From contig CAAGQX010000049.1 of the NCBI GenBank assembly GCA_900772235.1, positions 1 through 21,083 on the forward strand: a stretch of DNA of 21,083 bases, written 5' to 3'. Position 1 is the stretch's first letter, and the number at the start of each line of letters is the position of its first letter. Positions 1 to 7,457 of this stretch are shown piece after piece. The position numbers and the translations under genes are program-made. The notes under the pieces were generated by a model. That model did no database searches. It was not told where the DNA came from and saw nothing but the letters and a program-made list of their open reading frames with translations. This stretch comes from Clostridia bacterium (GTDB taxonomy: Bacteria; Bacillota; Clostridia; TANB77; CAG-508).

Positions 1-92
1 CAATATCATTTCTGGTACTCTCTTTCAATATTTTATTTTCAATTTACTTGTGACATATCTATTTTAAACCTATACGTACTTTCTCCCAATTT

Positions 93-866
93 TTAGCAAG
101 TAAGTAATTTTTCCTCATTATTAAGATTTTCATTTTTACATTTATTATACTTTTTATTTAAATAATATCCTATATAAAATGGTGCTGTCATTTGTACTAC
201 ACTCATTATAATGTTAAACCAAACTGTTCCATTTGTTAATTTATATAGTATTTCTATTGGCGCAATTGGAAAGTTTTGAGATATAAACATAAAATTCATA
301 TTATATTTTTCATTTATGAATAACGCTATTATGCACAAAGTTCCAACTAAGCCACAAAAATATTTTATATCTTCCAATTTAATAGTTATATACCCTGTTT
401 TGTTCATTAGCAAGCCTAAATATATCATTGTTCCGTGGAAGAAAAAGCTATGAATACTGAAGAAATGGAATGCTGGGTATGTTGGAAGTGATGTTGTTGG
501 GAAAATAATAAAAACAATCCCTCCTATAATTCCACCTGTTGCTAAAAACACATCTCCTATTCTTTTTATTTTTCCTTTTCCAAAAGAGCTCATTAGCCCA
601 GCGTATAAAAGTATGCTACAGTAATATAAAGGTAAATAAGTATTTAATGCATATATAGAATTTTGTGCAACACTTATAATAATTTTAATTATTTCTAAAG
701 TCCATATTATAATTGTTAGCTTTTTTATTATATTATGTACTTCTTTGGCATTTTTATTTTCTGTTTTCTTAAGTGCAACTATTATTGCAATTAAAGTTAT
801 TCCCATTAGTATAAAATGCCCGTACTGTGAACAATTTACAAGGTTCATATTTTCCCGCTTTTGCAA
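93..866 (-). CDS. YwaF/TIGR02206-like multi-pass membrane protein
   Basis: About 250 residues with some six to seven hydrophobic helices and a short charged C-terminal tail rich in K, N and E. The LPLYYCSI segment (about residues 78-85) and the HG pair near residue 144 resemble the YwaF / TIGR02206 family of uncharacterised integral membrane proteins. The start is unsure. The longest reading begins at a TTG (866) and an in-frame ATG lies at 848. The best-spaced ribosome site (AGAGGGA) faces an ATG at 870 in another frame that does not give this protein. It lies downstream of the acyltransferase/glycosyltransferase genes on the same strand, with a possible own promoter in the 126-bp gap. Function is unknown; the family assignment is by motif memory only. 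Confidence 0.7.
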   Translation of the reverse strand: MQKRENMNLVNCSQYGHFILMGITLIAIIVALKKTENKNAKEVHNIIKKLTIIIWTLEIIKIIISVAQNSIYALNTYLPLYYCSILLYAGLMSSFGKGKIKRIGDVFLATGGIIGGIVFIIFPTTSLPTYPAFHFFSIHSFFFHGTMIYLGLLMNKTGYITIKLEDIKYFCGLVGTLCIIALFINEKYNMNFMFISQNFPIAPIEILYKLTNGTVWFNIIMSVVQMTAPFYIGYYLNKKYNKCKNENLNNEEKLLTC

Positions 867-930
867 ACATTTTTATTCCCTCTTCTTTCATTTATAATAT
901 TATTTTTACATTATTCGACTCTTACTATAT

Positions 931-960
931 ATTATATAATTATCATTAATTATTTGTGAA
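931..960 (-). promoter_or_regulatory. Possible sigma-A promoter for the YwaF-like gene
   Basis: On the minus strand TTCACA (955-960) and TATAAT (931-936) are 18 bp apart, about 65 bp upstream of the reading frame. The region is very AT-rich, so chance matches are likely. Confidence 0.35.
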
Positions 961-992
961 CTCTCATCATATTAAGAGAAAGCAACTTGAAA

Positions 993-1871
993 TTAGTTAC
1001 TTTCTACTTCTTCTTGAGTTATTAGACCTGCAATGTCTTCATTTATCTCAAAAACATAATTTAATTTTTTATTATATGCCTTTTCATATGCCTCTTTTTT
1101 TTGGTTATAATCTGTTTCCATCATAAATTCGCTGTTTTCTTTTATTGTCATATTAGGATTTGGATATATTGGTTTTAATATATGTAAAATGTATTTTACT
1201 TTGTTAAATTCCTCATTATCTTTTTCATCGGTTTCTATCATTTCTACAAAGCAAGAAACAATTGGTACATTGTTTTTAGCTGCAAAATAATATGCCCCTT
1301 CTTTTAATGGTCTTGGTTTTCTGTAATTAAACCACATTTCTTGTTCTGGATATATTAAAATTAAATTTCCTTTTTCTAGTATTTCTTTTATAACCTCTGG
1401 AAATTCTTTTTTCATATAGCTTATTTGGTTTGATATTGGTATTATATCTGAATAGTTCATAAAGAATCCAACCATACCTGTCATTGCTAAATTAGTTTCT
1501 TGCCCAATTATGTATAATCTCTTTTTGAATACTTTTTTAGCAAGTTTTTGAATTATTAAATTATCTAATGGGTTAAAATGATTACTTGTTATTATTGCCC
1601 CACCCTTGATATCTCTTATATTTTCTTCTCCTACAATTTTAGTGTCTTTTTCTAATATACTCGTTAGAAGAGCTATTGTACTTTTGGCAATTTTTGTTTT
1701 TGTTTTAAATGTAAGTTTATTTCTATTTTTTAGATATCTTTTTACAATTTTATTTTTCTCTTCTGCAGTTAGTTGTGGGTCGTTTACTTCCACTTTTTGG
1801 TTAAATTCTTGTAAATCAACTGCTTTTTCTATATTCTTTATAACTTCTTTTTTGTTATCTCCTATAATCAT
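993..1871 (-). CDS. Lysophospholipid acyltransferase family protein (PlsC-like)
   Basis: 292 residues. The PlsC/LPLAT catalytic block is visible as SNHFNPLD (H98, D103; the canonical HX4D), followed by IYPEQEMW near 173-180 in place of the usual FPEG block. The family transfers an acyl chain from acyl-ACP, acyl-phosphate or acyl-CoA to a lysolipid or glycolipid at the inner membrane face. There is a charged N-terminal extension of about 60 residues. The ATG at 1871 overlaps the TGA of the upstream glycosyltransferase (ATGA), indicating translational coupling. With two GT8 genes and a second acyltransferase upstream, the likely substrate is a glycolipid or membrane-anchored glycan precursor rather than bulk phosphatidic acid; that is inference. 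Confidence 0.85.
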   Translation of the reverse strand: MIIGDNKKEVIKNIEKAVDLQEFNQKVEVNDPQLTAEEKNKIVKRYLKNRNKLTFKTKTKIAKSTIALLTSILEKDTKIVGEENIRDIKGGAIITSNHFNPLDNLIIQKLAKKVFKKRLYIIGQETNLAMTGMVGFFMNYSDIIPISNQISYMKKEFPEVIKEILEKGNLILIYPEQEMWFNYRKPRPLKEGAYYFAAKNNVPIVSCFVEMIETDEKDNEEFNKVKYILHILKPIYPNPNMTIKENSEFMMETDYNQKKEAYEKAYNKKLNYVFEINEDIAGLITQEEVESN

Positions 1872-2830
1872 ATTCTTACTTTTTCTCCATTTTCCATTGC
1901 TTTTTTAAATGTTATTTCACCAGTCTTTGCTAATTGATCTGCTTTTTTTATTAAATTTTCTAAACATTCTTTATCTGCATTTTTCTTTTCTTCTGAATAG
2001 TTGTTTTTGAATTGTACTATTTCATCATAATATTCTGTTTGTTTTGCATAATTCCAAAAACAATCTGCGTATTGTATGTTATCATAGCACCAAGGTTTTT
2101 GGAAAAGGTTATAATGAATTATATTTGGGTTTTCGATTTCTTTACTTCCTTCTGTTGGCATTGCATCCCAGCTTGAATCTAAATATAATATTTTTCCATT
2201 GCATATTGCATTTAAGTAGTCTTGGTCTGGAGCAACAGAATCGAAATGATATTTATTTAATAAATCTAAAAATCTTTTACTAAATTGTTTTTCTCTCATT
2301 TTGCTTAAATTCATAAGCAGTACTCCTGAATTTACATATTGGTATTTATCTACTCCTACAGCTTGTTCCATATAATTTGCTAATTCTGGCACGTCTACTA
2401 CTGATTTATCTTGGCAAGCTCCAACAATATTATCCCCTAAATCTATATTATACATTTTAGAAATGTCTCCTGGTACTACTACATCGCTATCTATGTAAAT
2501 TCCCTTGTCATATTCTGGGAACATTTCTGGTATAAATAATCTAAAATAAATAGTAAGAGTAAAGTAGTCGCATCTTAATCTATTTTCTTCTCTATCTGTA
2601 ATTGCTTTTAGCTCGTCCTTCATATAGATGAAATCTATCTTAAAATTTTCTTCTTTTAATTTTGCGATTTTTGCTCTATTTTCTTCGTTTAATTCCTTAT
2701 ATAATACAATTATTCTGTAGTTATACTCCTTTGAAGCATTTTGAATCATTGATTTTATTGCCACACTTAAGTATGGTGCATACCCATCATCAATTGTAAA
2801 AAATATTGGTATTTCTTTTCTTGTTTCCAT
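1868..2830 (-). CDS. Glycosyltransferase family 8 protein (first GT8)
   Basis: 320 residues with the GT8 (LgtC/glycogenin-like, GT-A fold) pattern. The N-terminal nucleotide-sugar strand reads IPIFFTIDDGYAPYLSVAIKS, with the metal-binding DxD as IYIDSD (D114, D116), the acceptor-side segment YVNSGVLLMNL, and HYNLFQKPW near 238-247, the His/Lys-Pro-Trp block typical of the family. It is a retaining transferase using UDP-Glc, UDP-Gal or similar with Mn2+. The C-terminal 50 residues are Lys/Glu-rich and likely helical. Its start overlaps the upstream GT8 stop by one base (TAATG) and its end overlaps the next acyltransferase start. Donor and acceptor cannot be read from the sequence. Confidence 0.9.
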   Translation of the reverse strand: METRKEIPIFFTIDDGYAPYLSVAIKSMIQNASKEYNYRIIVLYKELNEENRAKIAKLKEENFKIDFIYMKDELKAITDREENRLRCDYFTLTIYFRLFIPEMFPEYDKGIYIDSDVVVPGDISKMYNIDLGDNIVGACQDKSVVDVPELANYMEQAVGVDKYQYVNSGVLLMNLSKMREKQFSKRFLDLLNKYHFDSVAPDQDYLNAICNGKILYLDSSWDAMPTEGSKEIENPNIIHYNLFQKPWCYDNIQYADCFWNYAKQTEYYDEIVQFKNNYSEEKKNADKECLENLIKKADQLAKTGEITFKKAMENGEKVRI

Positions 2831-3672
2831 TAAACTTCCTCCTTATTTTTTTGCATATTGTTTACAACTTTTTTATATTCTTCAAAAATATCGTCATATT
2901 CTGTTATTTTTAATTCTTTGTGCACCCTATCTATTTCCCAAGGTTTTATTGTTAAAGTGTGAAACCAAGGAATAAATCTAAAACTTGTTGTAAAGTGTTG
3001 GAAAACTGTATCTTTATGTAATTTTCTTTGTTCATTATATTTTCTTGGCACTAATTTTTTATACTTAGAAATTTTATTTATAGCCGATTGATCTGGCATA
3101 AACATTTCGTCTTCTCTACATTTATCTCTACATTTTTTAAATAAATTAGTTTCTTTTATTTTCTTTATATTTAATAACAATACTCCCGAATTTATATAAT
3201 CCATTTTGAATATATTGTTTTTAAAAAACCATTTTCCATAATGGTCTAGCACACCTACTAGTTCATAGTTGCTTATATCTTGATTATAAAATTCTGTGCA
3301 ATCTTTTCTACATATTACATCTGTATCTAAATACAATATTTTATCTGGTATTTCTTCTATTTCATCTGTAAATAGTCTAAGCATACAATATGGTGTAAAT
3401 CTTGTTTCTATATTTTTTATTGGCAATTCCTTCTCAAATAAATTTGTAATGTCTATCTTTTTTACAAAACTTTGTAGATTTTTTTCTTTAACTTTTTCAT
3501 CTAATATGTTTATTATAAGGTCTGGAACACCTTTATACTCTTTTTGTCTATTATTAAATTCCATTGTTAATACATATATTTTTAATTCTTCTTGTACATT
3601 TTTTAATAATGATAATACAGAAATAATTAATCCGTCTTCTATGTTTCTATCTCCGCAATACAAAATATTCAT
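2830..3672 (-). CDS. Glycosyltransferase family 8 protein (second GT8)
   Basis: 280 residues, a second and clearly diverged GT8. It starts MNILYCGDRNIEDGLIISVLSLL (nucleotide-sugar site), has the DxD as ILYLDTD (D116, D118), and the acceptor-region motif DYINSGVLLLNIKK. The C-terminal HTLTIKPW resembles the H...KPW signature. It begins one base after the stop of the upstream acyltransferase and its own stop shares a base with the downstream GT8 start, so the four genes from 4447 down to 993 read as one operon. Two non-identical GT8 enzymes side by side suggest successive addition of two sugars, or two donors, on one acceptor lipid; this is inference. Confidence 0.9.
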   Translation of the reverse strand: MNILYCGDRNIEDGLIISVLSLLKNVQEELKIYVLTMEFNNRQKEYKGVPDLIINILDEKVKEKNLQSFVKKIDITNLFEKELPIKNIETRFTPYCMLRLFTDEIEEIPDKILYLDTDVICRKDCTEFYNQDISNYELVGVLDHYGKWFFKNNIFKMDYINSGVLLLNIKKIKETNLFKKCRDKCREDEMFMPDQSAINKISKYKKLVPRKYNEQRKLHKDTVFQHFTTSFRFIPWFHTLTIKPWEIDRVHKELKITEYDDIFEEYKKVVNNMQKNKEEV

Positions 3673-3673
3673 A

Positions 3674-4447
3674 TTATTTCTCCCTTTTATACTCTATATA
3701 TTCATATGTGTTATTTTTGCATCTATTTTTCATACATTCATAAATTTCTTTGCATAGTTTTTCTTCTCTTTCCTTTTTAGGAATGTTATTATCTGGCATA
3801 AATGGTCCATCTATGTATATTTTTATTCCAGGTTTTTTTCTTAGCTTTCTTTTATAATATGTGGTTGTCATAGCAAATGATGGAACATTATTATAAACAG
3901 GAAAATTAAATGCAGTTGTTTGGAATGGTCTTATTTTAGTGTAGTATGGCCATAAATGAGCTTCTGGATATATTACAATGCACTTTTTTTCTTTTATTCT
4001 AGTATTTACCGCTTCCCACATTTTTTTTATATCTTTTATATTATCAGCAGTTGGAATTGCTCCTAGCATAGGAAGTACTCTTCCTATTACCTTTATGCCT
4101 AGGTTTGCTGGGCTTACTATTGTGTATATTCTTTTTCCTTTATTTACATATGCAGGAAGGAATACATCTCCTATTGGTCTAGTATGGTTTCCATATAAAA
4201 AGTAGCCTTGTTTTTTATATTTAGTAAGTAATTTTTTGTTTTCCACCTTTACATTAGCAATTAGTTTAAAATAAATACAACTTACTAAATATGCAAAAGC
4301 ATATAAAAAATTAGAAAGCAAGCTATAAAGTATATTATTATGAATCCATTTGTAATTACTTTTTAGTTTGTAATTTTGGTTCTTGTTTGTTATTACATCA
4401 TCATTATATGTTTTATAATATATAATTTTTTTGTTTTTTTCCTTCAT
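3674..4447 (-). CDS. Second lysophospholipid-type acyltransferase, HX5D variant
   Basis: 257 residues with the LPLAT pattern: one hydrophobic N-terminal segment (about 40-65), GNHTRPIGD near 86-94, and VIYPEAHLWPYYTKIRPFQ near 158-175. The second block closely matches the paralogue at 993-1871 (IYPEQEMWFNYRKPRP), so the two belong to one subfamily. The catalytic motif has five residues between His88 and Asp94 instead of the usual four, which is unusual. It heads the operon; a GGGG stretch serves as ribosome site. Probable role: acylation of a glycolipid intermediate together with the GT8 enzymes. Confidence 0.8.
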   Translation of the reverse strand: MKEKNKKIIYYKTYNDDVITNKNQNYKLKSNYKWIHNNILYSLLSNFLYAFAYLVSCIYFKLIANVKVENKKLLTKYKKQGYFLYGNHTRPIGDVFLPAYVNKGKRIYTIVSPANLGIKVIGRVLPMLGAIPTADNIKDIKKMWEAVNTRIKEKKCIVIYPEAHLWPYYTKIRPFQTTAFNFPVYNNVPSFAMTTTYYKRKLRKKPGIKIYIDGPFMPDNNIPKKEREEKLCKEIYECMKNRCKNNTYEYIEYKREK

Positions 4448-4518
4448 AATTCCCCTAATTTTACTTTTTATACAATATCATACAAAAATGAACAAAATAT
4501 GAATTATTTTACTACACT

Positions 4519-5055
4519 TTATTCTTTTTTTCCAGTGTTTATAGATATTTTATTGGTAAGAAACTTATCTATTTGATAAACACCAATAGAAATTGCAGTT
4601 CCAAGTATTGCTCCTCCTAATATATCTGTTGGGAAATGAACAAATAAATATAACCTTGAAAATGCTATTAATATTGCCAAACTAAGTGCTAGTGTCCCAT
4701 ATTTTTTATTATGTAAAAATATCATAGTTGCAGCTTCAAAGGATGCAAGAGTATGTCCTGATGGAAATGAAAAATCTGTTGGGTTTGGTATTAGTAGTGT
4801 TATATTTGGATCTATCCAACAAGGTCTTTGCCTTGCTATTATATTTTTTAATGCCACATTTCCTATGAGCAAACCTGTTAGTAGTGATATTAGCATTAAT
4901 ATTCCACATTTTCTTGTTTTTTTATAAGCCATTAAAATAACTGCTAGTACAATCCAAAACCAACCTGCATTACCTAGTTTAGTTATTATTACCATTACAT
5001 TATCTAGAATTATATTATGTAGTTTATTTATTGCATATAATATTTGGAATTCCAT
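4519..5055 (-). CDS. PAP2-family membrane phosphatase (undecaprenyl-diphosphatase or lipid phosphatase type)
   Basis: 178 residues with all three PAP2 motifs in order: K70-x6-R77-P78 (KNIIARQRP), F-PSGH (P98-H101) and SR-x5-H-x3-D (S133, R134, H140, D144). Five to six transmembrane segments fit the bacterial BcrC/PgpB-like fold, where the active site faces outside and removes phosphate from lipid phosphates such as undecaprenyl diphosphate or phosphatidylglycerol phosphate. The ribosome site AAGGAG precedes ATG at 5055. It lies 71 bp upstream of the acyltransferase/GT8 operon on the same strand and may be co-transcribed, which fits lipid-carrier or glycolipid metabolism. The exact substrate is not determinable. 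Confidence 0.9.
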   Translation of the reverse strand: MEFQILYAINKLHNIILDNVMVIITKLGNAGWFWIVLAVILMAYKKTRKCGILMLISLLTGLLIGNVALKNIIARQRPCWIDPNITLLIPNPTDFSFPSGHTLASFEAATMIFLHNKKYGTLALSLAILIAFSRLYLFVHFPTDILGGAILGTAISIGVYQIDKFLTNKISINTGKKE

Positions 5056-5149
5056 CTTTTCTCCTTTAATCTTGTTAATTATATCATATGTTTTGTAATT
5101 AGTACAATGATTTTTTAATGTATAAATTACATTGTGTGTTTTTAACTAA

Positions 5150-5196
5150 AAAAGTCAAATTGAGATAAATTAAAAATTAATCTTAATTTGACTTTT
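5150..5196 (-). terminator. Intrinsic terminator after the broken gene at 5231
   Basis: Arms AAAAGTCAAATT (5150-5161) and AATTTGACTTTT (5185-5196) pair over 12 bp, with a further AGAT/ATCT helix inside. Minus-strand reading ends in a T-run. It separates the remnant gene from the PAP2 gene. Confidence 0.8.
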
Positions 5197-5230
5197 ACTT
5201 GTTTAATAATAAAAATTATTAAAATCTTAT

Positions 5231-5425
5231 TTAAGGTGCTGTTCTTATTGTGTTTACCATTTTATCTATATAGTCTGTAAGTTCTGTTTTTTTTGCACTG
5301 TCTATTTTGTTTTCGTCAACCACTACACATCCTAGTACTATTGGAACATCTTTAAATACTAAAGAATAACCATATACATAATATTCTTTTTCTGTGCCAT
5401 AATCATTTACTAGATATTTATAAAT
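5231..5425 (-). pseudogene. C-terminal remnant of a truncated protein-coding gene
   Basis: A 64-codon reading frame without a start, ending in TAA at 5231-5233. It contains EYYVYGYSLVFKDVPIVLG, then a Lys/Glu-rich helix and IDKMVNTIRTAP. The product looks like the end of a small secreted or lipoprotein-type protein, but I do not recognise the family. The frame is closed upstream by TAA within an inverted repeat (TAGATATTTA 5411-5420, TAAATATCTA 5427-5436). A complete terminator follows it, showing that it was once an expressed gene. The N-terminal part is absent; the neighbouring gene of different codon use probably arrived at this point. Confidence 0.55.
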
Positions 5426-5452
5426 TTAAATATCTAACTCCGCATTACAAAA

Positions 5453-5474
5453 CGAACCCTCTTACGAGGGTTCG
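5453..5474 (-). terminator. Intrinsic terminator of the membrane protein gene at 5482
   Basis: CGAACCCTC (5453-5461) and GAGGGTTCG (5466-5474) form a perfect 9-bp stem with a four-base loop. On the minus strand it is followed by TTTTG. Confidence 0.85.
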
Positions 5475-5481
5475 CTTTGAC

Positions 5482-6048
5482 TTATTGTGCATCCAGAGAA
5501 AATGTTCTGATAGCAGTACCTTTCGGGATATAAATTTCGTAGGTTTTCTGGTCTGATTCTACATCATATCCCAAAATTAGTATTGTGCTTAAAACTTTAT
5601 TCATCTTACTCTTTGTATGGGTTGTATACTCAACTATATGAGGTGTACAATCATCTGTTTCATAGATTGTTGCATTGTCTGCATCCACATCGCATCTCTT
5701 CACACTACCATTATTTGTTTCATAATAAAATGAATAAATCTCATCTGTATCACTAGATACAATTACATAGAATAAATTGCCAGAACCATTTCCAGAAATC
5801 TCACTATTATCCGTCAAGGATACCAATTTCCTGTCACCAGTTTGAGCTACTTCTTTATAAAGCAAAGTGTCAATTTTGCCAAGTCCAAAGAATCCGACTA
5901 ATCCGATTACGATAAAGATACCCATCCGTATGGCATATCTACCAACATCAGACCAGTCTCTTCCATAACTGAAAAGCATCTCAATGATGATAGCAAGAAA
6001 CATTGCAAATGCTCCAATAAAACCACCGGCAAATAAGATCCACAACAT
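5482..6048 (-). CDS. Hypothetical two-helix membrane protein
   Basis: 188 residues. Two hydrophobic helices (about 1-24 and 37-60) are followed by a polar domain of about 120 residues rich in Asp, Thr and Ser, ending in a beta-rich stretch (KTYEIYIPKGTAIRTFSLDAQ). I do not recognise the family. The gene is self-contained, with a consensus promoter, a leader of about 130 nt, a strong ribosome site (AGGAGG) and its own terminator. Codon choice (frequent GAC, ATC, CCG, GGC) is visibly less AT-biased than in its neighbours, and it abuts a truncated gene, so recent acquisition is likely. Confidence 0.7.
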   Translation of the reverse strand: MLWILFAGGFIGAFAMFLAIIIEMLFSYGRDWSDVGRYAIRMGIFIVIGLVGFFGLGKIDTLLYKEVAQTGDRKLVSLTDNSEISGNGSGNLFYVIVSSDTDEIYSFYYETNNGSVKRCDVDADNATIYETDDCTPHIVEYTTHTKSKMNKVLSTILILGYDVESDQKTYEIYIPKGTAIRTFSLDAQ

Positions 6049-6180
6049 AATAAATTCCTCCTAAAATTCTTTTTTTGAAGTTAATATTTTATATTCCAAA
6101 CCTAAAAAGTAGAGGAAGTTCCTCGCACTAATTAGTGAAAGAGAAATTAAGTGACTTAGGATATACCTATGCCATTTTGT

Positions 6181-6209
6181 ATTATACCACGAATTAACAT
6201 AAATTGCAA
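6181..6209 (-). promoter_or_regulatory. Sigma-A promoter of the 5482 gene with structured leader
   Basis: Minus-strand TTGCAA (6204-6209) and TATAAT (6181-6186) with a 17-bp spacer. The leader down to the start at 6048 contains two short perfect palindromes, GAGGAA-C-TTCCTC and CACTAATTAGTG. Confidence 0.75.
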
Positions 6210-6268
6210 ATTCAAGTGGTTTTAAAAAAAATAAGAAATTGTTGAAATTTAATTGGCTTTCCTTATGA

Positions 6269-6308
6269 AAAAAGTGGATTTTTAATTTTAACTAAAAATC
6301 CACTTTTT
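6269..6308 (-). terminator. Terminator of the cotJ operon
   Basis: AAAAAGTGGATTTTTA (6269-6284) pairs over 16 bp with TAAAAATCCACTTTTT (6293-6308). It lies directly after the cotJC stop codon, and both strands have flanking T/A runs. Confidence 0.85.
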
Positions 6309-6311
6309 CTT

Positions 6312-6722
6312 TTATCTATTATTGCAACTATCCATATAAAATTTCTTTTCTGCTAGCTTATCTTGAACTCCTCTTAGTGCTTCTCCAAATCTTTGAAAGT
6401 GTACTACTTCTCTTTCTCTTAAAAATCTTAATACATCTACTACATCTTTGTCATCTGCACATAAATCTATTAATTTTTCATAAGTTGCTCTTGCTTTTTG
6501 TTCTGCTGCTAAGTCCTCTTGTAAATCTGCTATTGGATCTCCTTTTACTGCTATACTTGCTGCATTCCAAGGCCATCCTGCAGCTGCTTGAGGATATACT
6601 CCCCAGCCGTGGTCAGTATAGTATGGGCCTACTCCACATTCTTTTATTTCTTCTGCTGAAGCTCCATCTGTTAGTTGGTGTACTAATGTTCCAACCATTT
6701 CTAAATGGGCTAATTCTTCTGT
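6312..6722 (-). CDS. cotJC: CotJC manganese catalase-like spore coat protein, C-terminal part (interrupted gene)
   Basis: This is the downstream two-thirds of cotJC, without its own start. The open frame runs from the junction core (6713-6722) as ...LAHLEMVGTLVHQLT, then GWGVYPQAAAGWPWNAASIAVKGDP, DLAAEQKARATYEKLI and REREVVHFQRFGEAL. These match dimanganese catalases, where the ExxH helix, the AEQ/ERAT helix and the late E..H supply metal ligands. The first half is at 13020-13215. Joining the halves at the shared core gives an in-frame protein of about 198 residues, the normal length. An internal ATG (6698) could start a 128-residue fragment, but it lacks several ligands and no ribosome site is evident. 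Functional only if the element is excised. Confidence 0.9.
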   Translation of the reverse strand, partial: TEELAHLEMVGTLVHQLTDGASAEEIKECGVGPYYTDHGWGVYPQAAAGWPWNAASIAVKGDPIADLQEDLAAEQKARATYEKLIDLCADDKDVVDVLRFLREREVVHFQRFGEALRGVQDKLAEKKFYMDSCNNR

Positions 6723-6739
6723 TCCACGATGTTGTCAAT
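6713..6739. other. Left attachment junction
   Basis: The core ATTCTTCTGT (6713-6722) is followed by GTTCCACGATGTTGTCAAT (6721-6739). This arm is the inverse of the right-end arm with 17 of 19 positions equal. To the left is cotJC sequence encoding LAHLEM. Confidence 0.8.
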
Positions 6740-6741
6740 TA

Positions 6742-6829
6742 AATGGTTGTGTTAGAACTTTAGTTCTTACAAACCATTATATGTCGCTTTGCGACTTAAA
6801 AAAATTTATGACTATTGACTGTAAAATAT
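6742..6829. repeat. Left-end hairpins and subterminal inverted repeat
   Basis: No gene is seen from 6723 to 6878. The stretch holds an imperfect hairpin (AATGGTT 6742-6748 with AACCATT 6772-6778, and AGAAC with GTTCT inside), then GTCGC-TTT-GCGAC (6783-6795). A 21-base segment at 6809-6829 recurs inverted at the right end (12954-12974), 18 of 21 equal. These could be binding sites for the recombinase or an accessory factor. Confidence 0.5.
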
Positions 6830-6833
6830 ATAA

Positions 6834-6872
6834 AGTTCACCGAGTGAACTAAAATACACTTAGTGAACTTTT
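6834..6872 (-). terminator. Palindromes after the toxin gene, probable terminator
   Basis: AGTTCAC-CGA-GTGAACT (6834-6850) is a perfect 7-bp hairpin, and a second half-site CACTTAGTGAACT follows (6857-6869). AAAGTTCAC (6832-6840) can also pair with GTGAACTTT (6864-6872). It lies just past the toxin stop codon; the T-tract on the minus strand is weak. The same palindrome family recurs upstream of the toxin promoter. Confidence 0.5.
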
Positions 6873-6878
6873 TATTTA

Positions 6879-7409
6879 TCAAACTTTATATTCAGCACTT
6901 TTTTCTTCTAATAATTTAAAATCACAACTTAAATCTTTGTAAAATTTAGCCATCTTACTTTTACTATTTTTTGTAACAATACTATAAATCTTTTCTGCTT
7001 TTTCCATAATTTTTGCTTTGTTTTCAGGCTTGTTTATGTAAGAATATTGTTCTGAAAGTAATCTTTTATATCCATAACTTTTACTTTTTATATCTAATAA
7101 ATAAACACTTTCTTGTGGTACTGGTATCATATCAGAAAATCGAATTATTCCTAAATCATTTTTTGTTTTAGTATTTATAATTTTGAAGAAAGTTAAATTG
7201 TCTTTATATGTTTTATGTTTTTGTTTTGGAGAAAATAATGGTGCAAAATAATAATGCTCTTCTACAATAATTACAACTCCTATATATGGTCTTTTTTCAT
7301 TTTTATTATAAGCGATATGTTTATCAAATTGACTTAAATATTTAATATAATTATCATCTATAATATAAAAATTTAATTTTCCTAATTTAATTTTCTTTGT
7401 ATCTTTCAT
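6879..7409 (-). CDS. toxN: Type III toxin-antitoxin toxin, ToxN/AbiQ-family endoribonuclease
   Basis: 176 residues, the usual length of the family. It shows the characteristic ToxN/AbiQ order: KLNFYIIDDNYIKYLSQFD at the N-terminus, then KRPYIGVVI, YYFAPLFSPKQKHK (the conserved APL.SPK.KH block), LGIIRFSDMIPVP, and a C-terminal helical half with YKRLLSEQYSYI and LLEEK. Family members are RNases that cut cellular RNA and are held inactive by repeat-RNA antitoxins in a trimeric complex; several give abortive phage infection. The ribosome site GGAGGA precedes ATG at 7409. A terminator and three antitoxin-like repeats lie just upstream, the canonical toxI-terminator-toxN layout. In this element it may also act as an addiction module that keeps cotJC interrupted. 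Assignment is by motif; activity is untested. Confidence 0.92.
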   Translation of the reverse strand: MKDTKKIKLGKLNFYIIDDNYIKYLSQFDKHIAYNKNEKRPYIGVVIIVEEHYYFAPLFSPKQKHKTYKDNLTFFKIINTKTKNDLGIIRFSDMIPVPQESVYLLDIKSKSYGYKRLLSEQYSYINKPENKAKIMEKAEKIYSIVTKNSKSKMAKFYKDLSCDFKLLEEKSAEYKV

Positions 7410-7433
7410 TTATTCCTCCATATTACAAATATA

Positions 7434-7457
7434 GGGGATACTTTTTTAAGTACCCCC
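7434..7457 (-). terminator. Leaky terminator between antitoxin RNA and toxin
   Basis: GGGGATACTT (7434-7443) and AAGTACCCCC (7448-7457) form a 10-bp stem with one G-U pair in the minus-strand RNA and an A4 loop. The tail is only TATATTT, as expected for a partial terminator that limits toxin mRNA relative to antitoxin. Confidence 0.85.

Noticed and set aside
849..870. ATG at 870 as the start of the YwaF-like gene
   Set aside because: It has the best-spaced ribosome site but reads a different frame that gives an unrelated peptide; the membrane protein needs the TTG at 866 or the ATG at 848.
6312..6698. Independent 128-residue catalase-like gene
   Set aside because: The homology continues upstream of the ATG to the attachment core, and the missing N-terminus is at 13020-13215.
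6783..6795. GTCGC-TTT-GCGAC hairpin as a terminator
   Set aside because: The adjacent run is A on the plus strand and T only before the hairpin on the minus strand, the wrong side for termination.
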